Source: Volvox africanus (taxonomy: Eukaryota > Chlorophyta > Chlorophyceae > Chlamydomonadales > Volvocaceae). Taken from it: a stretch of 64,000 bases of DNA. Positions 49,281 to 59,578 of the stretch are shown here, piece by piece (position 1 is the first letter of the stretch; the number at the start of each line of letters is the position of its first letter). The position numbers and the translations under genes were made by a program. The stretch is from positions 1,515,501 through 1,579,500 of the forward strand of contig BSDZ01000015.1 in the NCBI GenBank assembly GCA_030268105.1, written 5' to 3'. The notes under the pieces are model-generated. The model did not search any database. It saw nothing but the letters and a program-made list of their open reading frames with translations, and was not told the DNA's origin.

Positions 49281-50117
49281 TGTTGTACACCTGTTCGATC
49301 ACCATCCATGCCGAAGTAGGCTTGAGTTTACCAAGGCATAGATAATCATGATATGAGCATACTAGCGTGATATATTCGTGTATATCTAGCTAAATTAGCA
49401 TTCCACATCATCATTTGTGACATTGCGCTGTCAGTCAACATGTTTGACTTGAGGTTGATACCGATGCATGACACCATTATGCCATAATATATCAAGTAAT
49501 AATATTTCAAATATTATTACATCATTCATATCATAAACCAGATGTGTATGTGGAAATGCGACGATCGCGATGGTTGGTTGGCGACCGAATATCGATATTC
49601 GGACCTTTGAACCCTGCATACGTTGCATCCATTAATATCATGAATTACACGATATTCAGGAGAGTGCTCTGATAGTACTCACACTTGGGATCGGGATCCA
49701 GTGTGATTTGTACTACACATCAGCATCCTGAGCATGATAGCTGTGAGGACGGCTGCCTAGAGACCAAAGTTGGCTCGATGCTATTTTGGATAAGTACTCA
49801 CATACTTAACTCCATCTAATTGCCATACATACGTTATAGTAATTTATTATTGGCCTGAGCTATCTCAGCATATCATCTCCAGCCGTATGATGAATGCTGC
49901 CCGCGGGGTCTGACGGCAGACTACCATTCTGTAATTGAGGATCATTGTATGTTGAATCTTTCCTTGCTCTAAAGTCTTCCGCTGTCACATTGCTCGTATT
50001 GAAGTGCTTTGCTGTTCGTAAGCATGAGGCACTTGTATCTAACACTCAGACGTGCAGATCTAGTGCATGAGTGAAGAAGGAAGGATACAACAAATTTGGT
50101 AGCGAGATGGTTCCATT
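49281..50117 (+). repeat. LTR A (49281-50092) of a Ty3/gypsy element plus 25 bases of its leader
   Basis: It starts TGTTGTACACC and ends GGATACAACA, 812 bp, matching the LTRs of the element at 50226-58866 throughout. It is followed by AATTTGGTAGCGAGATGG, the place and type of a tRNA primer-binding site, so this is a 5' LTR in plus orientation. The rest of element A is cut off at 50117/50118 by another LTR. Confidence 0.88.
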
Positions 50118-50225
50118 TGTTGTATCCTTCCTTCTTTGATCATGCACTGAATCTGCACGTCTGAATGTTAGCTACAAATGCACTGTGCTTACAAACAGCA
50201 AGGCACTTCAGTGCGAGTAACGTGA
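50118..50225 (-). repeat. Outer end of LTR B (minus orientation), first piece
   Basis: TGTTGTATCCTTCC starts the reverse complement of the family LTR. It is interrupted after CGTGA (50221-50225) by a full-length element and resumes at 58867 with the same CGTGA. It belongs to the minus-strand element whose body is at 59579-62901. Confidence 0.88.
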
Positions 50226-51402
50226 TGTTGTACGCCGGTTCGATCATCGTTTGCACCGAAATAGGTCGCAATGCATTCAAACATTATGAAGCATAATACA
50301 ATCATATTAGCATGATATACTCGAGTATATCTAGCTAATCAGGCATGCTGCATTATCATCTACGATATCGCACTGTCGGTCAACATGTTTGACTCGAGGC
50401 TGATAATTAATGCGCGATCTATCCATTGGCATTTTATATCACGTAATAATACTTTAAATATTATTACCTCATTTACGTCATAAACCATACGCATATGCGA
50501 GAAGGCGACGATCGCGATGGTTGGGTCGGCAACCGAATGTTGATATTCGGACCTTTGCATATTGCATGCATTGCATCCAATAATATCACGGATTACGCAG
50601 TATTTAGAACAGTGCTACAAAGGTACTCACACTTGAGATTGGAATCCAGTGAGACCAGTACTGCGCATTGGTATTGTGACGTGATAGGTGCGAGGACGGC
50701 CGCCTAGAGACTGAAGTCGGCTCGTGCTACTTTGGACTAAGTACTTGAGTGCTTAACTCTATCTAATTCGCATACATACGATATACTCATTTATATTCGG
50801 CCTGAGCTATTCTAGCACAGCATCTCCAGCCGGATGATAAACATTGCCCGCGGGGTCTGATGGCAGACTTCTAATTTGCAATTGAAGAACATTGTAAGTT
50901 GAATCTTTCCTTATCGTTGAGCCTTCCGCTGTCTATTACTTGCATTGGATTGCCTTGGTGTTCGTAAGCTCGGTATGCACTCAGCTAACATTCATAACAT
51001 GGTGTTCAGGCACGACTGTTTTGGCACGACTAATATGCCCCTGGAGTTCCAGGTTCTACCCTGACTGAGAGCGGGCCAAAGACCCTAATGTTAAGGGCAG
51101 GGTGCCCCCATGTCGATGGACGGTGACGACCCCAATTAAAGTGACCTGCGAGCTGACCAGTAGCGGAGTTGACGCCTTAGTTGATTCGGCAGATTCCGCT
51201 GGATGCTGGTGGTGGGTGCTGAACCTGGGAAAACCACTGATTTCGGAGAAGTCGGCATGGGAGACTGGATGAGGGTGCCCCGAAACACCGGGGAAGGTAG
51301 GGACTGCCAGGTTAGTGGCCACGGGTGATGTACCCCCCTATCCTACACACATAATTCAGACGTGCAGATCTAATGCATGATTGAAGAAGGAAGGATACAA
51401 CA
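50226..51402 (+). repeat. 5' LTR of element C, carrying a 359 bp insertion
   Basis: TGTTGTACGCC to GGATACAACA. Removing the insertion 50995-51353 and one ATTCA duplication leaves 813 bp. Confidence 0.92.
50995..51353 (+). mobile_element. SINE-like 359 bp insertion, copy 2
   Basis: Inserted in the 5' LTR of element C between two ATTCA copies (50990-50994 and 51354-51358). The same length and orientation-specific landmarks as the copy at 13629-13987: GGCACGACTG near the start, and a degraded B box GGTTCTACCC about 59 bases in. The target-site duplication proves insertion after element C arrived. Confidence 0.6.
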
Positions 51403-51406
51403 AATT

Positions 51407-51420
51407 TGGTATCGAGACGG
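51407..51420 (+). promoter_or_regulatory. Primer-binding site of element C
   Basis: TGGTATCGAGACGG begins four bases after the 5' LTR. It resembles the TGGTATCAGAG start of initiator-tRNA(Met) primer-binding sites in plant LTR elements, but a different tRNA cannot be excluded. Confidence 0.6.
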
Positions 51421-51466
51421 GTTAAGTCACGACTGCCGCATTGTCCCTCATCGGAAGTAGGTTCTC

Positions 51467-53924
51467 ATGATGGCGAGCGACGACAATACTCGCCGCAGTC
51501 CTTTAGACACTTTCGTGGAGGATCTCGGCCACGCCGTCCTGGACGCTGCCGCTTCCGGTTTGTAATCCTAGATATCTGTTGGTAACTAGTTGCTGCATTC
51601 TTGTTGCGAGCTTGCACTGTGAGCCGCAGGTGAACGTACGCCAACACTAAACGCTGTGTTGGCCGGACAATACCTAAATTCGAATCAGATTCAGGCCTTG
51701 ATTCAGAAGACTACTGAGATAAGAGACGGCCTTACAGATTACGTCGCTTTTCTTCTTGAGTTACTCAGGAGTTCTGTCGGTACGCGAGTAATCAAAAATT
51801 CCTCTTGTGTTACATGTTCACAGATCTTTTTAGTAAATTCCTGTTCACCCGTATAAGTTCGTGTCTTATGTCGGGACGCGAAGATAGTTCCTATCTGGGC
51901 ACCGCCAGCCAGCCCGATGGCAGTCTTGCCGCTAGAACTGCTTTTGCCAATCCCGATACCGTCGGGATGTTGTATCCTTCCTTCTTCAATCATGCACTGA
52001 ATCTGCACGTCTGAATGTTAGCTAGTGCGCACCGTGCTTACGAACAGCAAGGTGATTCAATGCGAGCAAAGTGACAGCGGAAGACTCAAGAATAAGGAAA
52101 GATCCAACTTACAATAGTCTTCGTTTACAAATCGGTAGATGGCCGTCAGACCCCGTGGGCAATATTCATCACTCGGCTGCAGATGGGATGCTAGAATAGC
52201 TCAGGCCGGATATATATGAGTATATTGTATGTATGCAAATTAGATAGAGTTAAGTACACGAGTACTTAGTCCAAAGTAGCACGAGCCGACTTCGGTCTCT
52301 AGGCGGCCGTCCTCGCACCTATCACGTCACGATACCGATGCGCAGTACAGGTCTCACTGGATTCCGATCTCAAGTGTGAGTACCTTTGTAGCACTGTTCT
52401 AAATACCGCGTAATCCGTGATATTATTGGATGCAATGCATGCAATATGCAAAGGTCCGAATATCAATATTCGGTTGCCGACCCAACCATCGCGATCGTCG
52501 CCTTCTCGCATATGTGTATGGTTTATGACGTAAATGAGGTAATAACATTTAAAGTATTATTACGTGATATAAAATGCCAATGGATAGATCGCGCATTAAT
52601 TATCAGCCTCGAGTCAAACATGTTGATCGACAGCGTGATGTCGTAGATGATACTGCGACATGCCTGATTAGCTAGATATACTCGAGTATATCATGCTAAT
52701 ATGATTGTATTATGCTTCATAATGTTCGAATGCATTGCGGCCTATTTCGGTACAAACGGTGATCGAAGCGGCGTACAACACGGGACTCGTATTATGTCTG
52801 ATCCCATTGTTCTTCAGACCCCTTCACACTTAATTGTACCACTGTCAGCAGTGGCTACAACAAGTGAAGGAGTGGGAGCACAACAGGCCCCGGTAACACC
52901 CACGGTTCAAGAACCCGTCGGAATACCGGAGGTAATGAAGTTGACTATCCCCGTGCCTAAGCTCAATATTTCCGCTGACGAAAAGACAAAGAATTCAGGG
53001 CATAGTGTCGTGGATAGGACACGGGCTTACGTTCGCGACGCTAAGCAATATCTGCAAGCGGTGCATGGCGGGGGATGCGACTCTATTAAATGCCTGTTCG
53101 TTGGGAATACCCTCGAGGGTGCCGCAAAGGATTGGTATGACGAATGGACCACCGCTAGAGGCAAGTACACATTTGATAACCTGATCGATGCACTCCTTGC
53201 TCACTTTGCTACGGAAGTTCACTCACGTAGCAATGAGGCTCGTAAGACGCTGGCACAAGGCACGTACCATATGCGTCCACACGAGACCGTTCCTGCTTAT
53301 CAGTCCCATTTCAAGGCACTGATAACTCCTATCGTTAACTTTCCTGAGGAGGATCGTATCTTCTGGTTTCATCACGGCCTCACTGAATCCCTTGCGCGAT
53401 GGTGTGCCACTGACCTCAGTGGGATTCCATTTCAATCTTATGATGCCTTAGTAGCTTTTGCTAGAGGTGCAGAAGTTCGGAATTTGGCTGGAAAGGACGC
53501 TAAGCAACTGAATCCTCGTATTCACGCGATGTGAGCGCAGGAACCACCTTCGGAATCGACACCGAAGGACCAGGGTTCCGATCGTCAACGCCCCACGGCG
53601 GCCGTGAATACCGTTCGGAAGGAAAGACGGTATGATATTCGTGGACGCCAAAGCCCAAGTAATCGTGGGTCCGCGGGAGCTGGGCCGAGCTCGGGCCATG
53701 CGAAAGGAAAGCGAAGGGGGAGCACGCCGTCTGTAGCTGCAATGCAGAACGCGGCTCCTAGTGTTAAGAAGCCCCGGACGGACGACCCATATATGCAAAA
53801 GTGGGAATGTCGACGGTTGGAGTTTGATCATCGAAAGTTCGCTAATCTTTGCTTGAGGTGTGCGGGAGAGCACCCTACTCGCGACTGCCCTCTGTTACCA
53901 CCTTTTGTGCCTAAGACGACTTAG
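51467..53924 (+). pseudogene. gag region of element C, split by a solo LTR and stops
   Basis: The main frame from 52781 encodes a Ty3-type capsid-like region (AAKDWYDEW, ALLAHFATEVHSRSNEARKT, VPAYQSHFKALITPIVNFPE) and, after an in-frame TGA at 53532-53534, a zinc knuckle CLRCAGEHPTRDC (CX2CX3HX4C). Upstream, the open frame ending at 51967 continues in phase into 52786 once the solo LTR and one CGGGA copy are ignored, so gag began left of the insertion. Further upstream, MASDDNTRRS (51470) and LAGQYLNSNQ (51659) stand in other frames. Two short GT-AG gaps (51558-51629 and 51780-51823) would link them in phase, so either tiny introns or frameshifts separate the N-terminal pieces. Confidence 0.75.
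51968..52780 (-). repeat. Solo LTR E inserted in antisense orientation inside element C
   Basis: 813 bp, reverse complement of the family LTR, TGTTGTATCC to GTACAACA. It is flanked by CGGGA at 51963-51967 and 52781-52785. No internal sequence belongs to it, so it is the product of LTR-LTR recombination of a younger insertion. Confidence 0.92.
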
Positions 53925-54079
53925 GAAGTTGCCCGGGATGTGGAGGAAGGGACTTCTCCTGGGATTGAAGAAAGTGAACGTGGCCGCTGGCCGTCGTTGC
54001 GTCCGGCTGTAAAAGCTCTTTTACCTTCCGTCTTTGGACAAATAGAGCGGGTTATCGGACGACTTTTTTGCTCAACGGG

Positions 54080-57000
54080 CGCACGGGACTAAACCACTTT
54101 GACCCGCTGTGTAATTTATTTGCACCACGCTGTCCTCTTTCTTCCCTCAATTTGGCCGGCCACGTTACGCTTTTTATCCCTTCATCTTCCCGTGAGCTGT
54201 GCGAGCAGCTCACCAGGTATAAGAGGTACCGCCGTTGAAATCCGGACACTGCAGCTTGCGTATTAATTCCCTCTTTTAGCCAACGTAAGGTGGCGTCTTT
54301 GTTGGAGGGTATGCAATGTGTCCTCCGATTCAAGTCGGGCGCCGCTTTGTTTAATGGTGTAGATGTGACGGGTAAACCGACGGTACTGCCTAAACTATCT
54401 TATACTGCTGAAGTTTGGTTTGAGGCCCCTCTTTTGAGTCCTACCAGGTTCGAACCTGCTATAGGATCACTTTTGCTTTCCGCAGAGTCGACTCCGACAG
54501 GGAATCGTGTCCCTATTATTGAAATCGGCCTCAGAGGTCGACTGATAAAGGCGCTTGTGGATACCGGCACCAGCGACGACTTCATCTTGGCAAAGGAGGT
54601 GAATGCTTTGGGGTTGACCCCTCAGTCGTCTGATTGTGCACAGGTTACCCTTGCTGATGGAGGTAAGCATCCCATCGTGGGCAGGATCACCCTGAGCCTA
54701 TCGATAGGCCCTCTGCGTGTTAGGGCCCAGCCGTATGTGCTACAAGATCTCTCGGAGACGGCACAGTACATTTTGGGTGCCACAACTTTACGACAGTACC
54801 GCGCGCGCATCGATATGGAGTCCACCACACTTAGTTTGTGCAAAGGGAACCTATCGACTAAGGTACCTTTCCTGTCGTACCAAGATGTCACACCAGAGGA
54901 GGGCGGAACTGTTGCGGAGCCTGAGGTTAATTTCGCTTTGGGGGCGATCGTCAGCGGAAATCAAGAACCCAAGCTAATTGGGCGCAAAGAAACCGATCGG
55001 ATGATACGGAAAGGCGCCCATGTGTTGCTTGTGAGGCCACGGGTGCAATCGAATGCTACCACCGCGCAGTCCACCGTGAAGGATCTTGAGGTCGAAGCCC
55101 TCCTGCATAAATATGCTGATGTCTTTGGCGACATCCCAGGGCTCCCACCTATGCGACCTGTTGACCATACTATCCCTCTTGTGCCCGGAGCCCAACCCGT
55201 TTCATGACCTATGTACAGGTTAAGCCCGTTGGAGCTAGATGAAGTGAAGCGGCAAGTGGGGGATCTGCTTGCAAACGGTATGATTCGGCCCAGCACATCG
55301 CCATATTCTGCGCTGATATTGTTTGTCGGTAAGAAGGATGGGACGTTGCGCATGTGCATTGATTATCGGGGCTTGAATGCGACCATGATTAAAAATCGCT
55401 ACCCTTTGCCGCGCGTCGATGACCTGCTCGATAAGCTGAAAGGCTCAGCTTATTTTTCCTCGATTGACCTTCAACAAGGGTATAATCAGATACGCATTGC
55501 TGCCTCTGATATTCCGAAAACCGCTTTCCGGACCCCCTTTGGTCATTTCGAGTACACGGTCTTGTCGTTTGGACTTACTAATGCGCCCGCCACATTTCAA
55601 GCAGTGATGGATCGCATGTTCAGACCGTATATCGACAGGTTCGTCGTTTGTTATTTGGATGATATTTTAATATATTCCAAGACGTGCGAGGAGCATCTGA
55701 AGCATCTCGAGCTCATGCTTGAGGTGATGAAGCGGGAGCAACTGTTTGCTAAACGCGCCAAGTGTTTTTGGGCGCAGCCTCAAGTGGAGTATTTGGGCCA
55801 CATCGTGTCGGCCACTGGAATAAGGATGGACCCACGGAAAGTAGCTGTGGTTCACGAGTGGCCCGCGCCGCAGAACCTCACCGAACTACGCCAGTTTTTG
55901 GGTTTGACCAACTACTTCCGTAAGTTTATCAAAAATTACTCCATTATTGCGGCCCCGCTTACAAAGTTGACGAAGAAAGGAGGTTTCACTTCCCTCAAAG
56001 CCTGGACACCCGCGTGTCAACGGGCATTCGAAGAGCTCAAGCGAATCGTCACTGACGACGTTACCCTCTCTTTCCCTGATTACTCGTTGCCATTCCGTGT
56101 TGAAGTTGTATCGGATGCTTCCTTGCATGGGAGCGGCGCTGTATTGTTGCAGGAAGGACGACCGATCACCTTCACGAGTAAGAAGTTCTCGGGTGCGGAG
56201 ACCCGATATATACAACCGGAGAGCAAGAGCTGTTGGCAGCTCTACATGCTTTGAAGGAATGGCGCTGTTACCTCGAAGGCCGCCCTTTTACACTGAAGAC
56301 TGATCACAAACCGCTGACATTCTTGCAGAGTGTCCCCACGCTTAACCGACGACAAGCCCGGTGGATGGAATATCTATCTCGTTTCGACTGTACGTGGGAG
56401 TATATCGCCGGCAGAATTGATATTGCTGACGCCCTCAGTCGACATCCATCATTGCATGCTGCGATTCTGGCAGCACCGGTTACTCGTTCACGCAGTCAGG
56501 AGGTGCCGATAGCAGCGGATCTCGTGCAACGACTTAAGATGGCATATCAGGCCGATCCATGGTTTGCTTCACCAAGTAATGTGGAATATTTGCACAAGCG
56601 CAACGATTTGTGGCTACGGAAGGATGGTTCAACCACACAAATCGTCGTACCGAACGATGACGCTTTGCGCTACGATATTCTTGCGCGGCTCCACGAGGAC
56701 CCGTTAGCAGGACATCTTGGAAGTACGCGACTGGCAGAGCTTGTACGACGCTCGTTCTGGTGGCCGCGCGTGGTGAAGGATGCGGAAAACTTCGTGCAAA
56801 GGTGCAGTTTATGCCAGTGCAATAAAGCACTATCCGGTAAGGGCCAGGGTTTATTACAACCTTTACCTATACCAGATGCCCCTTGGGAAAGTGTTTCAAT
56901 GGACTTCGTAGTCGCGCTGCCCAAAACTGAGGGGGGATATGACTCGGTGTTCGTTATGGTCGATCGTTTGACCAAGATGGTTCACTTAGCCCCCTGCACC

Positions 57001-57998
57001 TCGTCTTGCACTGCTGAACAAAAACCACTATTATTTTTCGATAACGTGGTTCGATTGCATGGCGTTCCTAAAAATGTGATATCCGATCATGGCGGTCAAT
57101 TCACGTCTAAGTTTTGGGAAGCGCTATGTGAGCTCGTCGGTATGCGCGTTCATTTGAGCACAGCATATCATCCACAATCCGATGGGCAAACCGAACGCAC
57201 AAATCGCACGTTGGGCGATATGTTACGAAATTTCGCGGGACGCACACCCTCTGTTTGGGATACATTTCTGACTTCGGCAGGATTTGCGCTTAACAACGCT
57301 GTTAACCGCTCAACAGGTCAAAGCCCTTTCTTTCTGAATTATGGATTCCATCCTGCGCTACCCGTGTGGTGAGAGTTGGAGATAAATATCCCGGCGGCTA
57401 AAACCTTTGCCAAGTCGTTCCTATCCAGCATGACAGACGCGAAGGCATGCTTGGACGCGGCACAACAATGGATGACGGACTATTATAATAAATCCAAACG
57501 AGACGTAACATTTTCGGTGGGACAAATGGTATTATTGAGCACTAAGAACTTGCATTCGCTTGCCGACGGTTCCCGTAAATTGTTACCTCACTGGATTGGT
57601 CCATATCCTATTGTTCGCATGGTAGGGAATGTAGCTGTGGAGCTATCCCTACCCTCTGACATGAATATCCATCCCACATTTCATATTTCCCTCATCCGCC
57701 CTTATCGCGGCACGACGCCCGTTACAAACGACACCGATGCCCCTGCAGTAATGGATCCCGGTCCCGAGACCTGGATCACAGGCAAGCAAAAAGTGTATGA
57801 TGTGGAGCGAATATTGGATTATCGAGTTCGTCGTATAGGTCGACAATGACGAAAGCAGAAGGTGCACGAATATCTGGTCAAGTGGACTGGCTATTCTAGC
57901 GAGCATAATTCGTGGGAGCCGATGCGTAACTTCTCGCCGGAAATGAAGCCCCTATTGGAGGAAGTTTGCCTACGTGCCACGCAGACTCAATGATCTCT
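54080..57998 (+). pseudogene. pol region of element C: protease, reverse transcriptase, RNase H, integrase, chromodomain
   Basis: Protease motif ALVDTGTSDDF lies near 54550. Reverse transcriptase runs from MYRLSPLELDEVKRQ (55211) through [13 protein letters not shown] and [13 protein letters not shown] (near 55646). RNase H follows (FRVEVVSDASLHG, then LKTDHKPLTFLQ). Integrase has HLGSTRLAELV and CSLCQCNK, and the acidic motif region MDFVVALPKTEGG, VISDHGGQFTSKFW and AYHPQSDGQTER. A chromodomain ends the protein (VHEYLVKWTGYSSEHNSWEP, near 57860-57920). In-frame TGA codons at 54236, 55205, 57370 and 57847 and a frameshift near 56210 make it non-functional. At 55205 the sister copy B has CGA. 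Confidence 0.9.
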
Positions 57999-58037
57999 GC
58001 AGTCAATGCTGTCCGATGCAGCGAGGATGCTGCATAC

Positions 58038-58050
58038 GGGAGGGGGGATA
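58038..58050 (+). promoter_or_regulatory. Polypurine tract of element C
   Basis: GGGAGGGGGGATA lies directly before the 3' LTR (58053), the position of the plus-strand primer. The complementary tract is seen at 59582-59594 for the minus-strand element. Confidence 0.75.
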
Positions 58051-58052
58051 GT

Positions 58053-58866
58053 TGTTGTATGCCGGTTCGATCATCGTTTGCACCGAAATAGGTCGCAATG
58101 CATTCGAACATTATGAAGCATAATATAATCATATTAGCATGATATACTCGAGTATATCTAGCTAATCAGGCATGCTGCATTATCATCTACGATATCGTGC
58201 TGTCAGTCAACATGTTTGACTCGAGGCTGATAATTAATGCGCGATCTATCCATTGGCATTTTATATCACGTAATAATACTTTAAATATTATTACCTCATT
58301 TACGTCATAAACCATACGCATATGCGAGAAGGTGACGATCGCGATGGTTGGGTCGGCAACTGAATATTGATATTCGGACCTTTGCATATTGCATGTGTTG
58401 CATCCAATAATATCACGGATTACGCGGTATTTAGAACAGTGCTACAAAGGTACTCACACTTGAGATCGGAATCCAGTGAGACCTGTACTGCGCATCAGTA
58501 TCGCGACGTGATAGGTGCGAGGACGGTCGCCTAGAGACCGAAGTCGGCTCGTGCTACTTTGGACTAAGTACCCGTGTACTTAAACTCTATCTAATTTGCA
58601 TACATACAATATACTCATATGTATTCGGCCTGAGCTATTCTAGCATCCCATCTGCAGCCGAGTGATGAATATTGCCCGCAGGGTCTGACGGCAGACTTCT
58701 AATTTGCAATTGAAGAACATTGTAAGTTGAATCTTTCCTTATCGTTGAGTCTTCCGCTGTCTATTACTTGCATTGGATTGCCTTGCTGTTCGTAAGCTCG
58801 GTATGCACTCAGCTAACATTCAGACGTGCAGATCTAATGCATGATTGAAGAAGGAAGGATACAACA
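58053..58866 (+). repeat. 3' LTR of element C
   Basis: 814 bp, TGTTGTATGCC to GGATACAACA, the direct-orientation partner of 50226-51402. Confidence 0.93.
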
Positions 58867-59578
58867 CGTGACAGTGGAAGACTTTAGAGCAAGGAAAGAT
58901 TCAACATACAATGATCCTCAATTACAGAATGGTAGTCTGCCATCAGACCCCGCGGGCAGCGTTCATCATATGGCTGGAGATGATATGCTGAGATAGCTCA
59001 GGCCGATAATAAATGAGTATATCGTATGTATGGAAATTAGACTGAGTTAAGTATGCGAGTACTTAATCCAAAGTAGCGTCAAGCCGACTTCGGTCTCTAG
59101 GCGGCTGTCCTCGCACCTATCACGCTCGCGATACCGATGTGCAGTACAAGTCACACTGGATCCCAATCTTAAGTGTGAGTACTATCATAGTACTATCCTG
59201 AATATCGCGTAATTCGTGATATTAATGGATGCAACATATGCAGGGTGCCAAGGTCTGAATACCGATATTATTGGGTTGCCGACCAACCATCGCGATCGTC
59301 ACATTTCCGCATACGCGTGTGGTTTATGATACGAATGATGTAATAATATTTGAAATATTTTTACTTGATATATTATGCCATAATGGACTTGCGCATCAAT
59401 GTCGGCCCCAAGTCAAACATGTTGACTGACAGCGTGATGTCGCGAATGATAATGCAGTATGCTAGATATATCCATATATATATATATATCATGCTAATAT
59501 GCCCATATCATGTTCAGTCATGCTTAGATGTGTTCAAGCCTACTTTGACATGAGCGGTGATTGAACCGGTGTACAACA
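58867..59578 (-). repeat. LTR B, second piece (3' LTR of the minus-strand element)
   Basis: Resumes with CGTGA and ends GGTGTACAACA. Together with 50118-50225, and counting CGTGA once, it makes an 815 bp LTR. It adjoins the polypurine tract of the minus-strand body, so it is the 3' LTR of element B. Confidence 0.9.

Larger units (their letters stand above)
50226..58866 (+). mobile_element. Full-length Ty3/gypsy chromovirus copy (element C) with two LTRs and 5 bp target-site duplication
   Basis: The 5' LTR is 50226-51402 (813 bp without its SINE-like insertion) and the 3' LTR is 58053-58866 (814 bp). Flanking CGTGA at 50221-50225 and 58867-58871 is the target-site duplication, lying inside LTR B. 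Internal order is primer-binding site, gag, protease, reverse transcriptase, RNase H, integrase, chromodomain and polypurine tract, as in chromoviruses. The copy is dead: several in-frame stops, one frameshift near 56210, a solo LTR inside gag and a SINE-like insertion in the 5' LTR. Confidence 0.93.

Noticed and set aside
54440..54460. tRNA B-box-like GGTTCGAACCT
   Set aside because: It lies within the pol reading frame of element C, and no A box or cloverleaf was found around it.
51968..58866. Inverted LTRs flanking the gypsy coding region, as in a DIRS-like element
   Set aside because: The antisense LTR has its own CGGGA target-site duplication and a proper sense 5' LTR with primer-binding site lies further left. 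The element codes for a DDE integrase with a chromodomain and no tyrosine recombinase was seen.
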